The notes below the pieces were generated by a model. It was not told the origin of the DNA. It saw nothing but the letters and a program-made list of their open reading frames with translations, and searched no databases. The translations under genes and the position numbers were made by a program. A stretch of 64,000 nt of DNA from Clostridioides sp. (GTDB lineage: Bacteria > Bacillota > Clostridia > Peptostreptococcales > Peptostreptococcaceae), in contig JAISJN010000008.1 of NCBI GenBank assembly GCA_031261505.1, positions 248,001 through 312,000 on the forward strand, in the 5' to 3' direction. Each line of letters begins with the position of its first letter. Position 1 is the first letter of the stretch. Positions 35,381 through 44,252 of this stretch are shown here, piece by piece.

Positions 35381-35557
35381 TTATTTAGATACTACTTCTT
35401 GACCTTTATAATATCCACATTCTGGGCACACTCTGTGTGATAATTTTGGTTCGTGGCATTGTGGGCAACTTACGAAACCTGTAGCAACCATTTTTGAGTT
35501 TGCTGCTCTTCTCATATCTCTTTTTGATTTAGATGTTTTACGTTTTGGTACTGCCAT
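35381..35557 (-). CDS. rpmF: 50S ribosomal protein L32
   Basis: A 58-residue basic protein: [18 protein letters not shown] at the start, then CPQC and CPEC, a four-cysteine zinc site. It keeps all four Cys, so it is the zinc-containing form. AAGGAGGTGTCGTAA precedes ATG 35557. It follows the DUF177 gene by 13 bases, the almost universal partner of rpmF. Confidence 0.96.
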   Translation of the reverse strand: MAVPKRKTSKSKRDMRRAANSKMVATGFVSCPQCHEPKLSHRVCPECGYYKGQEVVSK

Positions 35558-35570
35558 TTACGACACCTCC

Positions 35571-36101
35571 TTATTCCTTATTGAACAAATCTTTTAATTT
35601 AGCTAAACGAGGGTCAATATGTTCCTCGTCATTCGTATCTTTATTGCAAGAACATTCATTTATATTTAAATCAGCTCCGCATGTGTAACATAGGCCTTTA
35701 CAACTCTCATTACAAAGAACCTTAGTAGGTAAGTTAAAGTCCAAGGTTTGAGATATTAATTCCACTAGCTCTATATCCGAACCATTGTAGAAAAATGCGT
35801 CCAAATCCTCAAACTCATCTTCTCTAAAATCTTCTTCTTCAACTAAAAAACCTTGTACATCGTAATTCAAAGGCACTTCAACATCTTTTAGACATCTCGA
35901 ACACGGTGCTACAATAGTATAATCCACATTTGAATCTATGTATATCCCCTGTTTTGTTGTAGAGATTGTCCCAGTTATAGATAACGGTGATGCCAATTTG
36001 TACACATCGTCATTATACACTATACTCTCGATATTTTCACTGAAATCTAGCTCAATCTTATCTTTTTTTAATCTGATGAGCTCTTCAACACTGATTACCA
36101 T
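35571..36101 (-). CDS. DUF177 (YceD) family protein
   Basis: A 176-residue acidic protein of the YceD family, needed in some bacteria and plants for 23S rRNA build-up. It has CSRCLKDVEVPL (about 65) and paired cysteines CNESCKGLCYTCGADLN (about 130-148), then a C-terminal HIDPRLAKLKDLF that is typical of the family. GAGGTGATTTTA precedes ATG 36101, so the three extra upstream residues are rejected. A consensus promoter lies 30 bases upstream. Confidence 0.9.
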   Translation of the reverse strand: MVISVEELIRLKKDKIELDFSENIESIVYNDDVYKLASPLSITGTISTTKQGIYIDSNVDYTIVAPCSRCLKDVEVPLNYDVQGFLVEEEDFREDEFEDLDAFFYNGSDIELVELISQTLDFNLPTKVLCNESCKGLCYTCGADLNINECSCNKDTNDEEHIDPRLAKLKDLFNKE

Positions 36102-36130
36102 TAAAATCACCTCAAAACTTTACCTCATTA

Positions 36131-36159
36131 ATTATACAAATCATGAGCAGGTTTGTCAA
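36131..36159 (-). promoter_or_regulatory. Consensus sigma-A promoter of DUF177-rpmF
   Basis: TTGACA (36154-36159), 17 bases, TATAAT (36131-36136) on minus: both hexamers are perfect. Strong expression suits a ribosomal protein gene. Confidence 0.92.
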
Positions 36160-36187
36160 GTACTTTTACTTGATAGAAGTTTAAAAC

Positions 36188-36222
36188 TCCCCCACTCAAA
36201 ATTTGTACCGTCTAGTGGGGGA
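36188..36222 (-). terminator. ackA terminator
   Basis: TCCCCCACT pairs with AGTGGGGGA; GTTTTAAA follows on minus. It lies nine bases after the ackA stop and separates it from the DUF177 promoter. Confidence 0.85.
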
Positions 36223-36230
36223 ATATACTG

Positions 36231-37427
36231 CTATTTTACTAGTCTTAAAGTATCTCTAGCTATAACTAACTCTTCATTAGTTGGGATGAGTAACATCTTA
36301 ACTTTTGAATCTGGAGTTGATATAACAGTTTCTTTTCCCCTTACATGGTTTGCTTCTTTATCTAATTTCATTCCTAAGAATTCCATGTCAGATGCTATTT
36401 TTTCTCTCATGTCTATTCCGTTTTCACCTACACCTGCAGTAAATACAACAGCGTCTAGACCGTTCATTTCAGCTGCATATCCACCGATGTATTTTTTAAC
36501 TCTCTTAGCATAAGTATCAAGAGCGGCTTGAGATCTAGCACATCCTTCTTTGGCTGCATCTTCTATATCTCTAAAGTCAGCAGACACGCCTGATATACCT
36601 AAGACACCTGATTGTTTGTTCATTAGGTTGTCTATACCATCTGCATCAAGGCCTTCTTTTCTCATCATAAAAGGTATTATAGCTGGGTCTATATCACCAC
36701 ATCTAGTACCCATGATAAGTCCTTCAAGAGGAGTGAATCCCATAGAAGTATCAACTGACTTTCCTCCGTCGACAGCAGCTATAGAAGCTCCGTTTCCAAG
36801 ATGGCATGTTACTATTTTAAGATCAGCTATATCTTTTCCAAGCATTTCAGCTGCTTTTTTTGAAACGTAGTCATGAGATGTTCCGTGGAATCCGTATCTT
36901 CTAACTCCGTATTTTTGGTATAGTTCGTATGGAAGTCCATATAAGAATGATGATTCAGGCATTGTTTGGTGGAAGGCTGTATCGAATACTCCAACCATTG
37001 GCACACCTGGAAGTATAGCTTCGCAAGCTTCTATACCCATTAAGTTAGCTGGGTTGTGAAGAGGTGCTAGGTCTATACATTCTTTAAGAGCTGCTATTAC
37101 TTCATCGTTGATAACCACTGAAGTTGCAAATTTTTCACCAGCGTGAACTACCCTATGTCCTACTGCATCTATTTCACTCATATCTTTAACAGCACCGAAT
37201 TCTGGGTCCACTATAGCTTCTAGTACAAGTTTTATAGCGTCCTTATGGTCTTTCATAGGTTGCTCTACAACGTGTTTTCCTTCTTTACCTGTCTTTTCGT
37301 GTTTAAGTACAGCTCCTTCTATACCTATTCTTTCTACTAATCCTATACATAGAACTTCTTCACCGTTCATATCTATTAATTGATACTTAAGTGATGAACT
37401 TCCGCAATTTAATACTAATACTTTCAT
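36231..37427 (-). CDS. ackA: Acetate kinase
   Basis: A 398-residue ASKHA-fold kinase that makes ATP from acetyl phosphate, a main energy step in fermenters. Motifs are [12 protein letters not shown] at the start, [11 protein letters not shown] (about 86), FHGTSHDYV (about 178), [23 protein letters not shown] (about 205, read in pieces) and FTAGVGENG (about 325). No pta gene is adjacent. AGGAGGGGAAATA precedes ATG 37427. It is a single transcription unit by its terminator. Confidence 0.97.
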   Translation of the reverse strand: MKVLVLNCGSSSLKYQLIDMNGEEVLCIGLVERIGIEGAVLKHEKTGKEGKHVVEQPMKDHKDAIKLVLEAIVDPEFGAVKDMSEIDAVGHRVVHAGEKFATSVVINDEVIAALKECIDLAPLHNPANLMGIEACEAILPGVPMVGVFDTAFHQTMPESSFLYGLPYELYQKYGVRRYGFHGTSHDYVSKKAAEMLGKDIADLKIVTCHLGNGASIAAVDGGKSVDTSMGFTPLEGLIMGTRCGDIDPAIIPFMMRKEGLDADGIDNLMNKQSGVLGISGVSADFRDIEDAAKEGCARSQAALDTYAKRVKKYIGGYAAEMNGLDAVVFTAGVGENGIDMREKIASDMEFLGMKLDKEANHVRGKETVISTPDSKVKMLLIPTNEELVIARDTLRLVK

Positions 37428-37645
37428 TATTTCCCCTCCTGGTATTTTTCCTTTTTAACATCAACAATATACCATTTTTTCTGAAAAAAGTACACTGTTT
37501 CATCTAAATTTCCATACAATACCGTAATGTTTTTGATGACAACGATATTTTTTATTAAAATATTTTAATCTTCTCACTAAATTATTTTTTATAAACTAAA
37601 ATTGAGTTATAATAAAAGAACTAGAATTTTTACTGGAGGTGAAAA

Positions 37646-39013
37646 ATGAATCTTCTTGGTTTAATTGTCGAGTACAATCCGTTCCACAATGGACATACAT
37701 ACCATTTAAATGAATCAAAAAGGAAAACAGGCGCCACACACAGTGTTGCACTTATGAGTGGTAACTTTGTCCAAAGAGGTGAGCCAGCCATTTTAGACAA
37801 GCAGTCAAGAGCTGAGATGGCTATTCGCGGTGGTGTTGACTTAGTCTTAGAGCTGCCGACGCTATACGCCTGCCAAAGCGCAGAATTTTTTGCAAGTGGA
37901 GCTATAAGAATACTAAACTCACTAAACTGTGTAGACACAGTTTGTTTCGGAAGTGAAATAGGCAGTATAGATACATTGTACTCAATCGCAAAAATATTTA
38001 CAGAAGAACCAACCGAGTACAAAAACAACCTTAAATCTCATTTAGATAAAGGTCTGCTTTTCCCCGTAGCCAGAAATCTAGCACTTACCGAGTATATTTC
38101 TTCAAACAACATCGTTCTTACAGATAAAAACGAAGATATTACTCCAAAATCACTCGCTGCTATTTTAAATGATTCAAACAACATCTTAGGTATTGAATAC
38201 GTAAAGGAAATTATAAAATTACAAAGCGATATCAAACCTTTCACAATCAAAAGGTTAAAAAACGATTACAACTCTAAGGTCTTAAGTGGAAACATAAGCT
38301 CAGCTACAGCTATAAGGACAGGTCTTATCAGAAACTTAGACAGTTACTCATCAGCCACAGCTACAGGCAACAACCCAGCTGAAAGTATGGTTGATTATGA
38401 AAAATCAAAAGCGATAGTTCAAGATATCTCAATGGCTATACCACAGAGCTCGTACAATATCTTAAAAGATAATCTTGACGCCAACATGCAAATCATGAGC
38501 GACGAACTCTTCTTCGATATTCTAAAAACAATTGTAATGAGAGATAAAAATATACTCTCAGATTTTTTTGAAGTAAACGAAGGTATAGAAAACAAAATAT
38601 TCAGCGAGATATTCTCAGCACAATCTCAGCAGGAATTATGCTCAGCCATAAAATCAAAGAGATATGCTATGACTAAAATAAAGAGAATACTCAACAACAT
38701 ACTGCTAGGCATAACAAAAGACGACATGCAAATAGCAAAAAATACCAAATCAGTTCCCTACGTCAGAGTTCTTGGATTCAACGATAAGGGGAGGGAAATA
38801 ATAAAGAAAATCAAAGAAAACTCCGAGGTAATTATCGTAAACAAATTTTCAAACGTGGACTATCACCTCGGAAACCCTGAATTTAAAACATTTATAGAGA
38901 CGGATATAAAGGCTACTAACATATATAACTCGGTGTATTTAAAAAACGCCGGCTGCACTTTAAAAGGGCCTCAAGATTACTACGTAAGGCCATTTTATCT
39001 AAAGGGCAAATAA
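37646..39013 (+). CDS. tmcAL: tRNA(Met) cytidine acetate ligase
   Basis: A 455-residue protein of the YlbM/TmcAL family, which uses acetate and ATP to make N4-acetylcytidine at the wobble base of elongator tRNA-Met. VEYNPFHNGHTYHL carries the HxGH nucleotidyltransferase motif, and MSGNFVQRGEPAILDK, RAEMAIRGGVDLVLELP and CFGSEIGSID follow. TGGAGGTGAAAA precedes ATG 37646, and a TATAAT (37608-37613) lies ahead. It is divergent from ackA, a pairing that puts an acetate user beside acetate kinase. Confidence 0.93.
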   Translation: MNLLGLIVEYNPFHNGHTYHLNESKRKTGATHSVALMSGNFVQRGEPAILDKQSRAEMAIRGGVDLVLELPTLYACQSAEFFASGAIRILNSLNCVDTVCFGSEIGSIDTLYSIAKIFTEEPTEYKNNLKSHLDKGLLFPVARNLALTEYISSNNIVLTDKNEDITPKSLAAILNDSNNILGIEYVKEIIKLQSDIKPFTIKRLKNDYNSKVLSGNISSATAIRTGLIRNLDSYSSATATGNNPAESMVDYEKSKAIVQDISMAIPQSSYNILKDNLDANMQIMSDELFFDILKTIVMRDKNILSDFFEVNEGIENKIFSEIFSAQSQQELCSAIKSKRYAMTKIKRILNNILLGITKDDMQIAKNTKSVPYVRVLGFNDKGREIIKKIKENSEVIIVNKFSNVDYHLGNPEFKTFIETDIKATNIYNSVYLKNAGCTLKGPQDYYVRPFYLKGK

Positions 39014-39038
39014 AGGCATAAATCTAATAGATTAAACA

Positions 39039-39102
39039 AAAAACTTGGATATGATATATTGAGAAATTTCTGGTACGCTCTCTTCTTCATATCCAAGTTT
39101 TT
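39039..39102. terminator. Terminator between tmcAL and ylbJ
   Basis: AAAACTTGGATATGA pairs with TCATATCCAAGTTTT around a 34-base loop. T runs on both outer sides, so it can end both converging transcripts. Confidence 0.8.
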
Positions 39103-39124
39103 ATATACAAGTTTTTATTTTTGT

Positions 39125-40354
39125 TTAGTATTTTCCGTTTATACGGTCTCCAAAAGTTCTTATAAAATATTTTGTCTTTTCCCATTTTCCAATGGCTGTA
39201 ACTCCATAAGTGGAAGCCGTTATAAATAAGATAGTGCTGTAGTAGCTCATGTACTTAAGCCAGATTGCACTCTGAAATATAGTCTCACCGCTCACGTTAA
39301 AATTTCCTGCTTGAATCGCAAGCCCAAACGTAGGATAGAGTGCAAATAAAAACAAGGCTGCAAAAAGTCCGTGCAAGAACTTGCATAAAACGTAATGCTT
39401 GATATTTACATCTGTCTTGGACACAAAGGTACAGCATTGAGAAAGTATTGAAAGTCCGCTGAACCCTATCAAAAAACTTGCGAGAATCGCTTGAACTTCC
39501 TGTGAACTTCCCGATACCTGTGATATCTTATTACAACCTATCGTTATTTCAAATAAACCGCTTATAAAAGCCTTGCAAAGTTCCATCGACACACCTAAAA
39601 GTCCAAGTGGAATATGTATAATCCAAGCCGCTACCTGTATAACCTCGTATATTGAAAATATCCTAAATACCACAGAAAAAACTATGACGAAGCCTCCTAT
39701 TCCAAGGAGGGTATTTACACCATTGAACACCGCGTTTCCAAATAGAACGAAGAAATTTTCCCTCTTACCCTCACTGTGAACTACTCCTATAATATTTTCC
39801 TTTAGCGAATGTCCCTCGTTTTTAAGGATCTCCCAACCGTAATTCCTGTATATGACTCCTACCGTGATGGTGCCAAGGTAATGACAGAGTATCATTAGGT
39901 ATCCAAGTGCTGTATTGTGAAACATCCCAGTGCCTACAGAGCCGATTATGAAAAGTGGTCCAGATGTAGAGCAAAATGACAGTAGTCTCTGTGCTTCAGC
40001 CTTGGATATTTCACCCCTTGTCCTATATTCAGATGCTAGTTTAGCGCCAACAGGGTATCCCGAGACAGTGGATATAACAAATACCAATGCACTCCTTCCA
40101 GATACGTTAAATATCAATTTCGTGATCGGATTTATAATGAACCCTATAATATCGACGACCTTCAAGTCAACTATCAAATTTGCACCTATTATAAAAGGCA
40201 GTAGGGATGGAATTAATATCTTGCTCCAGATATCTAGACCTTCTTTAGCTGCCTTTATAGAATCGACCGGATTGAGTACAATGCCTATCACCAATAGCAA
40301 AACTACAGCCGCTGGTGTAAAAAACGCAATTAGCCTTTTCTTATTTGTATTCAC
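39125..40354 (-). CDS. ylbJ: Sporulation integral membrane protein YlbJ
   Basis: A 409-residue polytopic membrane protein with about nine segments and nucleoside-transporter-gate-like motifs (LIPSLLPFIIGANLI, VSGYPVGAKL, FCSTSGPLFIIGSVGTGMF). YlbJ is made under sigma-E and is needed for cortex or spore formation in Bacillus. The frame opens at GTG 40363, but that codon overlaps the GAGGG site; GTG 40354, nine bases on, is chosen. It lies next to the coaD-rsmD cluster, the usual place. Confidence 0.88.
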   Translation of the reverse strand: MNTNKKRLIAFFTPAAVVLLLVIGIVLNPVDSIKAAKEGLDIWSKILIPSLLPFIIGANLIVDLKVVDIIGFIINPITKLIFNVSGRSALVFVISTVSGYPVGAKLASEYRTRGEISKAEAQRLLSFCSTSGPLFIIGSVGTGMFHNTALGYLMILCHYLGTITVGVIYRNYGWEILKNEGHSLKENIIGVVHSEGKRENFFVLFGNAVFNGVNTLLGIGGFVIVFSVVFRIFSIYEVIQVAAWIIHIPLGLLGVSMELCKAFISGLFEITIGCNKISQVSGSSQEVQAILASFLIGFSGLSILSQCCTFVSKTDVNIKHYVLCKFLHGLFAALFLFALYPTFGLAIQAGNFNVSGETIFQSAIWLKYMSYYSTILFITASTYGVTAIGKWEKTKYFIRTFGDRINGKY

Positions 40355-40448
40355 AGTAATCACCCCTCATATTGTTTGTCCACAAAATCAACCGTAGATC
40401 TTTATTTACATACAACAGTATATGAGGGGCTCGTGCAGATTATGATAC

Positions 40449-40964
40449 TTATTTTAGTTCACTTCTATTGTTTATTACCTCTTCCAATAGGTTTTTAAGG
40501 TTGAACTCTACGCTTTCAAGTACATCTTGTGCGTACTCCATAGCTCCGAGTTTTATTTCATTTGACATGTCTTCAGCCTTGTCTACTATATCCTGTGCTT
40601 CTAGTCTAGCCTGTTGCATAGGTTTACTTGACTCTACGTATTCCTTGATAGCCGCCTCAGAATCTTCTGTGAAGTTCTTTACGTGTACTTCGCATTCTCT
40701 TCTCACTCTTTCAGATTCTTTATTCGCTTGAAGCACTATCTCGGCTGCTTCTTTTTTGGCTTCTGTTATTAGTTTTTGTCTTTCTTTATTTATCCAGACA
40801 GCCTGATTTATCTCCTCTGGTATCAAGGTTCTTATATTCCCCATAATCTCTAATACTTCATCTCTATCTACTGAGCATTTAGATGAAAACGGTAGTGAAG
40901 ACGCTTCTTTTACTATCGATTCCACTTCAGAAACTAAATCCAGCAGTTGTAAGTCAATTTTCAT
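40449..40964 (-). CDS. Coiled-coil protein of the coaD-ylbJ neighbourhood
   Basis: A 171-residue, strongly charged, almost wholly helical protein with coiled coil from about 50 to 165 (RQKLITEAKKEAAEIVLQAN, AQDIVDKAEDMSNEI). It resembles the ATP synthase b-subunit and DivIVA-like helical rods in composition, but that is a likeness, not homology. Clostridia commonly carry such a gene between coaD and ylbJ; its job is unknown. AGGGGAGATTTAAC precedes ATG 40964, and coaD ends one base upstream, so translation is coupled. Confidence 0.72.
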   Translation of the reverse strand: MKIDLQLLDLVSEVESIVKEASSLPFSSKCSVDRDEVLEIMGNIRTLIPEEINQAVWINKERQKLITEAKKEAAEIVLQANKESERVRRECEVHVKNFTEDSEAAIKEYVESSKPMQQARLEAQDIVDKAEDMSNEIKLGAMEYAQDVLESVEFNLKNLLEEVINNRSELK

Positions 40965-40965
40965 G

Positions 40966-41466
40966 TTAAATCTCCCCTTTTGATTTTTTATCCTTCAATT
41001 CTTTAAGCACTACATGTGGTACTAAATTTTTGATATCTGCATCAAATAGTAAAACTTCTTTTATCAACGACGAACTGATGAAAGAGAATTTTGTATCACT
41101 TGGGAACATTATGGTATCGATATTAGGATTTAATTCCTTGTTCATTCTAGCCATCTGTAGTTCGTAATCTACATCTGAACCAGTTCTTATACCTCTGACC
41201 AATGTGTCAATTCCATTTTCCATGCAGTATTTGACGAGTAAACCATTGAATGATACTACCTTTACGTTGTCTAAATGCGATGTACACGCCTTTACGAGTT
41301 CAACTCTCTTTTCAAAGTCAAATAGACCTTTCTTGTTAGGATTGTACAGCACTCCTATCTGGAGCTCATCGAATATCCTCGCTGCTCTATTTATTACATC
41401 TAAATGGCCGTTTGTTATAGGGTCAAAACTCCCCGCAAACATAGCCTTAGTTTCATTCTTACTCAT
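40966..41466 (-). CDS. coaD: Phosphopantetheine adenylyltransferase
   Basis: A 166-residue nucleotidyltransferase with FAGSFDPITNGHLDVI (T/HxGH motif), LVRGIRTGSDVDYELQMARMN, and FISSSLIKEV near the end. It adenylates 4'-phosphopantetheine in coenzyme A synthesis. ATG 41466 is chosen over TTG 41475 because the GGGAG site is too near the latter. The start overlaps rsmD by eight bases. The coaBC gene of the same pathway is at 61407. Confidence 0.95.
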   Translation of the reverse strand: MSKNETKAMFAGSFDPITNGHLDVINRAARIFDELQIGVLYNPNKKGLFDFEKRVELVKACTSHLDNVKVVSFNGLLVKYCMENGIDTLVRGIRTGSDVDYELQMARMNKELNPNIDTIMFPSDTKFSFISSSLIKEVLLFDADIKNLVPHVVLKELKDKKSKGEI

Positions 41467-42028
41467 CTTTTCCAACTGCTCCCATCATATAGAATGTTAT
41501 TGTAGTCTTTCCGTATTTTTTTTCTCTGTGTGCGTATAATCTTCCAATTTTCTCTGGAAACTTGTCAGCAGTATCGTGCTCTACAGATATCAACGAGTGT
41601 TCCTCTAGTAAATCTGCCTCGTCGAGCTTTGTGAGAGCGTCTATAAACATCTCTCCATGGTAAGGTGGATCTAAAAATACTAGGTCAAACTTTCTTCCCC
41701 TCACCTTGAAGGTATTGAGTGCATTCATAAAGTCTGCGGTTATAACCTCGCTTTCAGACTTAAATCTCGCTTTTTCTATATTTGATGTCAGAACCTTTAC
41801 ACTTTCCCTACTAGAATCCACAAATGTACATTTTTCAGCACCTCTTGATAAACATTCTAGCCCAAGTCCGCCAGTTCCTGCAAATAAATCTAAAACTTGA
41901 CTGTTTGGAATACGCGAATTTATTATATTGAAAAGTGATTCCTTTACCCTGTCAGTCGTAGGACGTATATCGTCATTCTTGGGGGTGTTGAGTTTTAAAC
42001 CTCTAGCCCTTCCAGAAATTATTCTCAT
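41459..42028 (-). CDS. rsmD: 16S rRNA guanine-966 N2-methyltransferase
   Basis: A 189-residue SAM-dependent methyltransferase. RIISGRARGLKLNTP, RPTTDRVKESLFNII, LDLFAGTGGLGLECLSRGA and FLDPPYHGEM (the catalytic Asp-Pro-Pro-Tyr) are characteristic. It modifies G966 of 16S rRNA. AAAGGAG is eight bases from ATG 42028, better than for ATG 42034. It overlaps coaD by eight bases, and the recG gene precedes it. Confidence 0.95.
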   Translation of the reverse strand: MRIISGRARGLKLNTPKNDDIRPTTDRVKESLFNIINSRIPNSQVLDLFAGTGGLGLECLSRGAEKCTFVDSSRESVKVLTSNIEKARFKSESEVITADFMNALNTFKVRGRKFDLVFLDPPYHGEMFIDALTKLDEADLLEEHSLISVEHDTADKFPEKIGRLYAHREKKYGKTTITFYMMGAVGKDE

Positions 42029-42112
42029 AAGCATTGCTCCTTTAAATTTATTTCATTTGTCTAAAATTACTATCGATTACCATTTTAACACAAAAGTCGC
42101 CTTTTTCACATA

Positions 42113-44173
42113 TTAATTGAGTGCTAATTCCTCTAGTACACCTTTAAATTTTTCGATGATTTCAGCTCTCAAACCAGCATTCTCCTTAAGTTTTAATTTT
42201 GGATCGACACCTAGGATATACCTGGCTTCCTTCTGTGCCAGTTTTAATATCTTCATATGTTTAAACAGGTTCGCCACCTTGAGTTCCGGAAGTCCATGCT
42301 GTCTAGTTCCAAAGAATTCGCCAGTTCCCCTCAGTTGAAGGTCCTTTTCCGCAATTTTAAACCCATCGTTGGTCTTCTCCATTATGGACATCCTCTCCTT
42401 ACATACGCTGCTTTTTGAATCGTAAATTAGGATACAGTAGGATTTATGCGATCCCCTTCCAACCCTTCCTCTCAGCTGATGGAGTTGGGCTAGTCCAAAT
42501 CTCTCAGCGTTCTCTATTACCATAAGAGTTGCATTTGGCACATTTACACCGACTTCTATAACTGTAGTCGACACCAGAACATCGATATTTCCTTCCTTAA
42601 ATTCGCCCATCACCTCGTCCTTTTCACTGGACTTCATCTTTCCGTGTATAAGTCCGACCCTTAGATCTTTGAAGTAATTTTCCCTCAATTCCTCTTCTAG
42701 CTCTACAGCAGACTTGGCTTCGATCAATTCGCTCTCTTCAACCAGTGGACATACTATATACACCTGTCTTCCCTTGTCTACCTCGTCTCTAATCAGGGTC
42801 TGGTACACCTTGTCCCTCTTGTTCTTTGCAATCGCCATACTCTCTATCTTCTGTCTACCCGGCGGAAGTTCATCTATTATAGATATATCCAAATCACCGT
42901 AGAGTATAAGCGCCAATGTCCTCGGGATAGGAGTCGCAGTCATTACAAGTATATCAGGATTTTCTCCCTTTAAAGAGAGTTTCCCCCTCTGCATAACTCC
43001 AAACCTGTGTTGCTCGTCTGTTACTACCAGTCCTATATTTGCGAACTCTACATTTTCTTGTATTAATGCATGGGTTCCGATTATTATATCGACGTCATTG
43101 TTCTTTGCCCTCTCTAGGAGTTCTGTCTTTTGTTTTTTCGTTAGACTTCCAGTCAAAAGTTCACATCTTATTCCAAATGGCTTAAGCAATTCCTCAAATG
43201 ACTCCAGATGTTGTTTTGCGAGAATTTCAGTCGGCGCCATTATAGCACCCTGATATCCATTTAAAACGCAGTTTGCGAGTGCTAGCATAGCGACAGCCGT
43301 CTTACCACTGCCTACATCGCCCTGTATCAATCTGTTCATCACCTTTTCCTCACTCATATCAACTGTTATTTCATTTAGGCATCTACTCTGAGCCTTGGTT
43401 AATTTAAACGGAAGTGATTTTATTATCTCATCGAGTCCAGGCTTTTCCTCAAAGCGTATACCTCTTTCCTCCGTTCTACCACTTTTAAATATGAATAGAC
43501 CTAGTTGTAGGATGAATAACTCTTCAAAAATTATCCTGTAGAGTGCAATCTTTAAATCTTCCTTGCTCTTCGGGAAGTGAAGGTTTCTTATTGCGTAGTC
43601 GATCCCGCATAGGTGGTATTTCTCAACCACACTCGCCGGCATGTACTCCCCGATAGCTATCTCTTCAGACTCTATTGCCGTCCTTATCATATTCATCACG
43701 TCTTTATTTGTGACGCCGTATGTAAGTGGGTATACCGGGAGCAGCTTTCCTGTCTGCTTTGGAGAATTTGTGAGAAATTCTATTTCACAGTTGCTCATCT
43801 CAACTCTATTGTTTTTTTTATCTACCTTTCCAAATACGAGTATGGAGTCACCCGACTTGTACGCATTTTTTAGATAGGCTTTGTTAAAGAACGAAATCTT
43901 AACCGAACCGGTCTCGTCCGTTATCACCATCGTCGTGATATTCATCCCTTTCCTCGGGCTAAAATTGCTTATAGAGCCTATCACCGCCTTCACAGTGACC
44001 TTATCTCCGTCCTGTAGTTCTACTATCTTTTTTGTTATGTCTCTATCCTCAAAAGTCCTCGGGAAGTAGTAGAGAAGATCTTTTAAGGTGTATATTCCAA
44101 GCCTGCCTAGTTTATCAGCCTTCTTTGGACCTATTCCTTTGACAAACTGTACGCTCCTGTTTAAGTTCTCCAA
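42113..44173 (-). CDS. recG: ATP-dependent DNA helicase RecG
   Basis: A 686-residue superfamily 2 helicase with an N-terminal wedge OB-fold (about 1-150), Walker A GDVGSGKTAVA (about 288), DEQH box VTDEQHRFG (about 387), ATPIPRTLAL, and the C-terminal RGRVGRG motif. It reverses stalled forks and drives branch migration. TTG 44173 after GGGGGCGAAACAG is the start; no ATG fits. It follows the DhaL/FakA-type gene with a terminator between. Confidence 0.96.
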   Translation of the reverse strand: MENLNRSVQFVKGIGPKKADKLGRLGIYTLKDLLYYFPRTFEDRDITKKIVELQDGDKVTVKAVIGSISNFSPRKGMNITTMVITDETGSVKISFFNKAYLKNAYKSGDSILVFGKVDKKNNRVEMSNCEIEFLTNSPKQTGKLLPVYPLTYGVTNKDVMNMIRTAIESEEIAIGEYMPASVVEKYHLCGIDYAIRNLHFPKSKEDLKIALYRIIFEELFILQLGLFIFKSGRTEERGIRFEEKPGLDEIIKSLPFKLTKAQSRCLNEITVDMSEEKVMNRLIQGDVGSGKTAVAMLALANCVLNGYQGAIMAPTEILAKQHLESFEELLKPFGIRCELLTGSLTKKQKTELLERAKNNDVDIIIGTHALIQENVEFANIGLVVTDEQHRFGVMQRGKLSLKGENPDILVMTATPIPRTLALILYGDLDISIIDELPPGRQKIESMAIAKNKRDKVYQTLIRDEVDKGRQVYIVCPLVEESELIEAKSAVELEEELRENYFKDLRVGLIHGKMKSSEKDEVMGEFKEGNIDVLVSTTVIEVGVNVPNATLMVIENAERFGLAQLHQLRGRVGRGSHKSYCILIYDSKSSVCKERMSIMEKTNDGFKIAEKDLQLRGTGEFFGTRQHGLPELKVANLFKHMKILKLAQKEARYILGVDPKLKLKENAGLRAEIIEKFKGVLEELALN

Positions 44174-44199
44174 CTGTTTCGCCCCCTTTTAAATTAAAA

Positions 44200-44243
44200 A
44201 CTCCTGTATAAAGGACCTGAATTCAAGTCGATTATACAGGAGT
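44200..44243 (-). terminator. Terminator upstream of recG
   Basis: ACTCCTGTATAA pairs perfectly with TTATACAGGAGT; TTTTTAA follows on minus. It is ten bases after the stop of the DhaL-type gene, so recG is partly insulated. Confidence 0.88.
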
Positions 44244-44252
44244 GAAAGTTCT

